This document shows positions 42,101-51,100 of a stretch of DNA of 64,000 nt, piece by piece. The stretch is from Asterias rubens (Eukaryota; Echinodermata; Asteroidea; Forcipulatida; Asteriidae): the NCBI RefSeq assembly GCF_902459465.1, contig NC_047076.1, positions 3,299,488 through 3,363,487 of the forward strand. Direction: 5' to 3'. The position numbers and the translations under genes are program-made. The notes below the pieces were generated by a model. The model saw only the letters and a list, made by a program, of their open reading frames with translations, searched no databases and was not told the origin of the DNA. Within the stretch, counting starts at the first letter, position 1. Each line of letters opens with the position of its first letter.

Positions 42101-45100
42101 CATAACATAACAAACCAGTGACATTTTAAACTCAATTGGTCGTCGAAGTTGCGAGTTAATAATGAAAGAAAAAACACCATTGTTACACGAAGTTGTGTGC
42201 TTTCAGATGCTTGATTTCGAGACCTCAAATTGTAAATCTGTGGTCTCGAAATCAATTCGTAGAGAATTACTTCTTTCTCGAAAACTACGTCACTTCAGAG
42301 GGAGCCGTTTCTCACAATGTTTTACACTATCTACAGCTCCCCATTACTTGTAACCAGGTAAGTTTTTATGCTAATAATTATTTTGAGTAATCACAAATAG
42401 TGTCCACTGCCTTTCGTGTAATTATTAATATTTGGCTAAAAACGGTTCTAAAAACAAAAGGCAGACTTTGCCTTTAAAACAGACCTACAACATGGAGAAC
42501 AAATGATGACGTCATTTTTATCCTTGAAGTTCACCGAAGACGTTTTCCAGCTGATGTTTTGACCGAGACAACATTTAAGAAGGTTGTTTAAAATCACTAT
42601 GAACATCTACCAAATTAAATAAAAGATAATTAAGTTACAGACAGTCAAACATTCATGGCTCGTGTAAACACATACTCGAAAATTTGATAAAAGTAAAGTT
42701 TCGAAAAGTAAAGGGAATATTTCAGATACAAAGTTTTATCGAAGTGACGCTGATCTGCCAAAGGTATCAAAAACCTTTAATCACCAATAAAATACTGGCA
42801 AATTCTCAATGATAGATCGAATAATAACTCCACATTTTTTTGCCTTAGAGTTCAAGTCGTTCCCACCTGATGTTAGGATGAGGAGCATGTTTGTGGGTTC
42901 GAAGGATCAAGGTGAAACACCAACCTTACAAATTATGAGGGGAAGTCTTAAAGATTGAGAACGAGTTGTGTCGAGGTTGTCATTGTGCAATAACGAGGAC
43001 TTCGTGCATGTCAATTTTAAATTTGCCGGCTGGACTTTACGCATTCAACAGGTGTGTTGTTTAAAAGAGCGGTGACACAACATTTCCCCATGGTAAATGC
43101 TGGTGGTAAAATAGCCCTGGTGCCCTTACACTTTCTCATTGTACTACAATCTGTGTACAGAGAAAGAGTCCTATATAGGGCTAGTGGTAAAAGAACTGTC
43201 TGGGTGGTAGTGGGTTGTTGCAAAAATAAAATGCATGGTCAGAATTGACCCTGTTTCTGTGTCCATTAGGGGGGGGGCTGACCCCTTTCTGGGTCAGTAT
43301 GACCTAGAATCTGCTGACACAAATTGACGCAGAATCTTGAGTCAAAATCCCCATTTTAAATTATCTAAAATAACCTTGCTCGAGGGACGATTTGAACTTG
43401 AACCCATGCTCTGCTGATCAGTACCACCAGAGATTTAGTCTGCCGATCAGAAACACCGTAGCTTGAGTCCGATGCTCTTAAAGACACTGGACACTATTGG
43501 TAATGGTCGAAGACCAGTTTTCACAGTTGGTGTAACTATGCATGAAATAACAAACCTGTGAAAATTTGAGCTCAATCGGTCATCGAACTTGCGAGATAAT
43601 AATGAAAGAAAAAACACCCTTGTCACACGAAGTTGCGTGCTTTCAGCGTGATTTCGAGACCTCAAATTCTAAATCTGAGGTCTCGAAATCAAATTCATGT
43701 AAAATTACTTCTTTCTCGAAAACTACGTAACTTCAGAGGGAGCCGTTTCTCACAATGTTTTATACTATCAACCTCTCCCCATTTACTCGTTACCAAGTAA
43801 GGTGTTATGCTAATAGTTATTTTGAGTAATTACCAATAGTGTCCACTGCCTTTAAATTGACACGAGCCTCCTGTTTAGACGCTTGTAAAAAAAAAAACCT
43901 ATAAAAAAACGTGTTTGACCATACAAAATGGCAGACCGTGTTAGTTCACGAGGTCAAAGGAAAAAATAAACAAATTGTCGAGGGATATTTTTTGTGAATC
44001 ATTATATTCCATTTTTTTAATTTTTTTTAACCCGTACACCGATGTGTGTTGGCACTGTGTACCGAGTACTTTCCCGAGTCCTGTCAAAAAATTTTACGGG
44101 TGGGATTCCACATTATGGTTGGATTCCACATTATATTCCACATTTAAGACAGATTTCAAACCCTATCTCATTTCAGAACATACAGCATATAGCCCAAGGC
44201 GCCCAATTAGAAGGCATAGTGCCTCTTAAACCGCCCAGTCATGTCAATGTCTTCTCACTGCGAGAGGCATCTTGTGAAATAATCTTAATATAAATGAGAA
44301 TGTGTGTCATTACAACAAAAAGGAAGAATGGTATCTGGGGAAGAACTTATATCAACAGTTTCATTCACAAGTTCAAGGAACGTTACAGAATTGGTTTTTG
44401 CTAACAAAACAGTTGCTGGCAGTGTAAGCACTATGTAAATCCACCATATACATAAACTGACAAACCTGTAGAAGTTTGAGATCGATCGGCCATTTTGGTC
44501 ACAAGGGAATAGTGAAAAACCGATTACAAATTTTGCATTACATCGATGCCAAAATAAAAATGAATAAAACGCTCACTGAGCGATAAACTCCAAACGCGAA
44601 GTTAGATTATTTATTTCTCAACTATCATCATCATTAGACCGCGTAAGTTTTATTTAAATCTGTGATCTTCACGATTTTTGTTTCTTACCAATTCTGTAAC
44701 GTTCCTTTAACTTGCGGGTACAACCATGTGTACATCTCCTTTGTTGGAGTGTTAGCTCTGAAAAGAGCCGGTGGGGTCTCGACGTTTCGAACAGAGTACT
44801 CTGCCCGTCTTCATGAAAATGAGTGGAAATATAATCCTATATGTTTTTCTCCCCATCAGGCGCGGCAGGACATAGGGGAAACTTTTTTGAAGAGGGAGCG
44901 TCGCCAGTCCGATGGATCGCTAACGACCCAGAGACAGGCCAAGTATTTGATCTCGATCCTGGAACAACTGATGGCTGATCTGAGCCTTAGCGGTAAACAA
45001 AATCATTTATCTCATGGTAATGTACGGAAGCTCAAAATGACCACCTGCGTTTCCATGTTTCTGAGCCAAAGTAGCATTAGAAGAATTACACCATCTTTTC

Positions 45101-48100
45101 TAGTTCTCACACTCACGCTGAAGTTCGTGTGAAAATACCGCAACAGTTTTGTGCTGTTTTCTCAATAAATATTCACTGCATTCATCAGCTGGAACTTGCA
45201 TATAATGCACCTTTATTGCGCCTCTGTTTATGGAACGACCTATATATTCAGGTTTGCCAAGCTGACTCTCTTCAGATTTCCATGGGTCGGCCTTTCCATA
45301 GAGTCAAAAACTTGACTCCACAAAATGGCGTGTCGTGTTAGTTCACGACGTAAGGAAAACCATGCATATTTGTGAGCGTTTACATTCTACTTTTAAAACA
45401 TCTTTCAAACCATATGCATCTATAAAAAAAAAGGTTTCAAACGCTTTTCATATACCAACTCGCCCGATTTAAGGCAACGTGGCCCTTTAAGAGGCTCATG
45501 CAGTATGTGCTTTATAAATGTATCATGTTATTATTATAATTATGACTCGTATTATATCTGTCCGTATAATTTTAATTTTGCCATAAAAAAATTTATTTTG
45601 TTTGACAAGAACCAATCTATGACCCTTGAATTCCACAGCATGTGAGGGCGACATCAACAAGGGAATCCAATGCGAGGAGGAAGCTCACTGCGTACCCTGG
45701 GCTGGTATATGTGACGGGGAGCAGGTATGCGGCATGGAAACTAAGGCCGGTTGCCTCAACCAATCCTTGAACACCTACGGAGTGCCACAGGAGAGGCTGT
45801 GCAACGGAGACGAGAACAAAGACTGGTGCATACTACCTGATTATGTACCGCAGAGTAAGTACCGATGGAAGTCTAGTTATCATGCCTCAAATTCATAAAG
45901 CCTGTAAGCATAGACAACTTGCTAAGCACAGACAAATATTAATGAGCAGAAACTTGTTACCAGCCAAATGTTTACACTGTTGCAACTAGTGTCCCACTTA
46001 AAATAACGGTCCATTTAGCTTGCGAGACCTGCTAGGATAGAAACGTCAGGACATGAACTTTTATTGCATTTTTATCACAGGTCCTTTTTAGTTGTTGGTT
46101 AGCAGTTTGCCACAGCTAATTCTATTTTCACGCTTAATCTTTTGGTTAACATCGTTTTTCACCATACATTGTCAGCCCCAATTTAAAAATGATTTGGGCC
46201 CCAATTCATTCCCACAGTGTGTGGTTCGACCCTTGAGGTGCCGAAGGGTGGCAAGACCACCGCCTACTCCCCTTACTACCCCACCTCCTACCCCAGCGAC
46301 ATCTCCTGTCAGTGGGCAGTCAAAGCCCCGGAGGGCACTCGACTCAGCGTCAACGTCAAGTTCTTCAATACGGAAGAGAACTACGATTTCATCAACCTCG
46401 GTCCCGGACTGAAAGAGCAGGATGAAGGTGGTTCTTATTACATATTCAAGCACAGTGGAATGAAGTTGCCCCCTGTGCCTGCCTTCAGGACCCCTGACAA
46501 TGAGTTGTTCCTGACGTTCCAGACCGATATGTGGGTGACACACAAGGGGTTCGAGATTGAATTTGCTGATGTCGACGAGTTCGGTAAGTTGTCTCTTAGT
46601 TTTTTGTTTCTTTTTCACAAACCATCATTACTGTCTTCCTTTCCAATAAAGTAAACTAAATCTATGTAGCACGCAAGCCTGTGGAAAACAGTATGAGGAG
46701 AGTGCTTGATGTGTGAATCGGAAACTCCAGAGTTAACCCCCATACTCTTTCGCTGTAGCTAGCAAACCCGAGGAAACACTTAAACAAGGGTGCTTGTTAA
46801 CCCCTTATCTCTTCTACGATAAGTGTTCCGGCGTGCACTGTTAATCCTAGAACACGGAACCCAAAGCTGAATGTCCCATCCGAAGGACAAAGCACTTATG
46901 GTATTAAGTATATTGCACAAGAACACAAGTGTCACGACCGGGACTCGAACCCACACTCTTCTAATCAGAAACACCAGAGCTTGAACCGGTTCTCTTAACT
47001 GCTTGATATAGAAACCAAATCGGTAAATAATATCATAATCCTCTATTTTTCCCTGACAGATCCTGGTGTAGATATCGACAACGTGTTGGAAGACAGCGAG
47101 TACAACGCAAGTAAGTTTACAATAGACCTATCACCATCATTACGTCACATTACCGAACATTGGATGTCAACAATATCCTACCATCATTTTCGTTCCGAGA
47201 CATTTGGGAGTTTTTAATTTCTGGTATCGTTTCCTTCTCAAAGGATAACTAATTTGTTCAATGATCCGAGACCAATACTTACTGTGATTACCTTCATTCA
47301 TTGTCTAATAAATCGTTCGTCTTTTTATTCTAATGATATTTCCATTCCTCAAAAAGCCTGTGGAGAATCGATCAAAATCAAGAGCGACGACGAAGCAACG
47401 ATAACCTCTCCAGCTTACCCCCTTAACTACCCCAACAAGTTCCAGTGTGACTGGACCTTCTCCATCGATGCTGGGGAGAGAATCGGAATCTCCTTCGAGA
47501 CGCTGGATCTCGAGCCCGGGGCGGATGTCCTCCAGATCGGCAAGGGGGGCAACCCTGGTACAGGTATGGTCGCGGAGCTCTCGGGAAACAAGAGACCGAC
47601 GGAGTCTATGCTGGTGGAGTCCAGTAAAATGTGGATGAGACTCAAGACTGATGCTAGCATCACGAGACTGGGGTTCAAGGCAACAGTCAGAGAGCAACCG
47701 TACAACGGTAAGTATAACGGTCATGTCACCATGAGGTGATGTACAGAGGCAACCAGTTCTGGCCAAGCTCAAATAATAATAGTGGCTTCTTTAGCGCGCA
47801 TATCCGTCACTCATTGACGCTCTTACATAGCACCATGTAATGGTTAACGAAGGTGCTGTGGTGCAATATGCAACCAATCAGACCGGGAACACCGGGGCAA
47901 ACCCATTCTCTTTTCGATAGGTGCACTGGGTTCATTTACGGGCGTTACACAACACACGGGACCAACGGCTTTACGTCCCATCCGAAGGAAGGGTAGAAAA
48001 GTCATTCACATTTCACATATTTGTACCATGCACTGCAGTTGGTTGTCTCCAAGTTGGCTGTAAAAGTTGCCTCGCGTGACAAGGACCATGTCACATGAGA

Positions 48101-51100
48101 CAAAAATAGGCAACGAGTTCCAGGCAATTTTCCTGGACGAAAAGTCATTCACACTTTAGTTATTGTTCGTTGTTTTCCTAGTGGTGATAGTAAGTTACAG
48201 CTGGAACATCGCCTCTTGTGCTGCCGAAGTGTTCCACTTTTTTTTGCACCAGGAAAAAGAAGGGATATCACAAATGTTGTACAACGTGCCACGAAAACAA
48301 AATCCCGTTTTGGTTTTTTTCGTTGTAAAGGCGGGTATAGTCATAGATGGGTAATTAACATATTACTTATTTGGTGAGATGCACTGCACTACGTAACACT
48401 GTTGATAGAAGAAACCATTGTGAGAGAGGATTCACTTCAATAGTGGTGATAATTTGTGTCAACTTTTTTTATTATTATACAGACTGCGGTGGTAACGTTC
48501 AGATCAGCCGCGACGGCTCAGCCGTCGTAGCCTCGCCGCAGTTCCCTGACGTCGGCTACCATCTCAACCACAACTGCCTGTGGAAGATCACCGGTGACAC
48601 CGAGCGGGGCCTGACCGCCATCTTCAAGGACTTCAGCACCGAGAAGCAATGGGACACGGTCTCGATGGGATTCGGACCCGAGCCCGCTCGAGATGGTTCT
48701 AACTACGTGATCGAGAACTGGAGCGGGAATAAGCTGCCTACCCCGGATGAGTTCACGACCGAGGAGAACGAGATGTGGATTCACTTCAAGACTGACGGTA
48801 CCGTCATCGACCGGGGGTGGAAGGTACAGATCTTCGACAGCAATATCCAGTGTGAGTAAAAAAATAAAGTTTTTTTTTACACTTCCTTTCATATTTTGAA
48901 GGCAGGTATACTTTTCATTTCAAGGGTTTTGTACCTTTTTGTATGAAACAAAACATAAATGTCTACAGATTTACATTAAACTTACATTGCTCAAATATAA
49001 TGACGGTAGATAAAAGCTACCCTCAAAATTACTTGCGGATGTGCTGTGATTTTTGAGAAACGAGTAAAACTATTTCACGAAAATAATTGAAGCGCGTATA
49101 ATGGATTTACGTGACTCTCCTGAAAACATTGCTCTGTGATTTTCACTTATTTTCTGACGACTAATAAAGCTGAAAACTTCTACAGGTAAATTATATTGGA
49201 CACATCTTCATGAACAGTGAGTATGGATTCATAACATGGCCAAAAAACTTGATCAACAAAAAATATCAAGAGCCAACTTAACCATTTTACTAGCCCAAAA
49301 ACCAATAGAGAGAAGACAACAAGGAAGTTTCAGTTTTAGTTAACTTTTGGCAATAAATAAACTACGGGCTACCAGCCAAACTGTAATGTAGTAATACGAA
49401 ATCGATTGGTTTCCATTTGAAAAATAAATGCTGTTCCTGATCCGACTGTGGCTACGGCTTCGGCTGTGCTACAAACAGCCACAGCCAACAGCCGTCGCAT
49501 TCGCAATTGAATTAGGATGTCGCCTGAATTTTCGTAGACACCCGCTCGGAACATGAATAAGCCTATAGGGTTATGCGTTATTAATCCGTTTTTATTTTAT
49601 TTCTTCTAATAGCTTCTAATACAACTGTCGAGAAGAAGGACATCATTAAACCAGATAGAGGTAAGGATTGTTCATCCTTTTGTAAGCCCAACCTCCATCC
49701 CAGTGTTGATCGATCTCCTCATAGCGCCATTTTCCCCCAGCATGCCTTGCTCTCTCGTATTGATACCATGGTAGAGATGTTGAATGCAAACTATGGCCCT
49801 TTTCGAAACCACGGCTTCGGCTTTTGATTCGGCTTCAGGCTCCGTCTTCTCGTCTGAAGCCCTGGGCGCGTACGCAAAGCACGCGCAATTGTCAAAACAA
49901 CCGCGGGGCCAATCTAGCCAGAGCTGAAATCTATAAGCCGAAGCCGTGGTTTCGAAAAGGGCCTACGTCGCTAGTCAGCAAATTACAAAAACAGGTCAAG
50001 CCTGGCACTCGGGAGTCAGACATTTTGTGCTCCATACAACTGCCGTTGTAACACATTCCAACACCTTGCAATGAATCAAACGCCTTTTAACATTTTACGA
50101 ATTTATCCTCCCAATGTGTAAATTATGCTTCGGATCCTTTGACATAACAGCACCGATGCAATGGAGTCAGTGATGTTAAGTTTACTTATATTATTCAATA
50201 CCCATAATTTGTCCGATGTTTTGTTTCAAATAGAAGTACATGTATTTTTTACTAGGTTTGGAACGCAAACCACATGATGTAATATTATCATCATTAGCAT
50301 AATCAATGGGGCTTTGCAGACCAACGACGGCCACACTTGGAAGTATAAGTAGCATAAAACATTATGGGTGGAAAAGGCAATCACATACCACATTCCAGGG
50401 CAATTAGACAACATGCAAGATCTCTATAAAACCAATTCAAAATTTATTTGAAAGGGAGAAAAATCAAGATGGCCGCACTAGCTCAATTATTTTTTGGGGT
50501 ACAGGGGAATACGTAAATAACACAGGTGTGATAATATAAAATGTATTTCTTACCCATTCATTGCAGACTGTGGTGGCACTCTTCGCTTCGACCCCAGCAT
50601 GGGTAAGGCAGTCCTCACCTCGCCAGATTTCCCTTACAAATATCGCCCGATCCTCGACTGTTTGTGGTTCGTCGACATCCCTTACAACGGCGACGTGACC
50701 ATCCGATTCGACCAGTTCAACACCGAGAAGCACCGGGACATCTTGACCGTCGGCACGGGCACCAACCCCGACGACGAGTCGTCCGTCCTGCTGGACTCGT
50801 TCAGCGGTACCAAAAGACCCGAAGAGATCAACACGGACAATAAGAAGTTGTGGGTCAAGTTCTTGACCGATTTCCAGACGGAGTACAACGGCTGGAAGAT
50901 GGAGATTGTCGCAGTCCCAACTCAAGGTGAATATACGTTTAAGATATTGGCATTCGTGAACTTTGACCTCGTCTGGTGGGGGGGGGGGGTCGCATGGATT
51001 TCAAAATGTTGGAGAAGCCAACTCCGGCAGCCTGTCTTTGCACTGAGCTTAAAATAAAAACCTTGTGTTTATATTCGCTACCTTATCGAGACAGAGGGAA

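Larger units (their letters stand above)
36243..44859 (+). other. 8.6-kb first intron of CUB gene B
   Basis: Separates the signal-peptide exon from the pro-region exon. It holds a TTTG microsatellite (37703-37739), a CRE palindrome TGACGTCA (38265-38272), four MITE copies and other elements listed separately. 36243-37530 shows no repeat or gene that I recognise. Confidence 0.8.
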
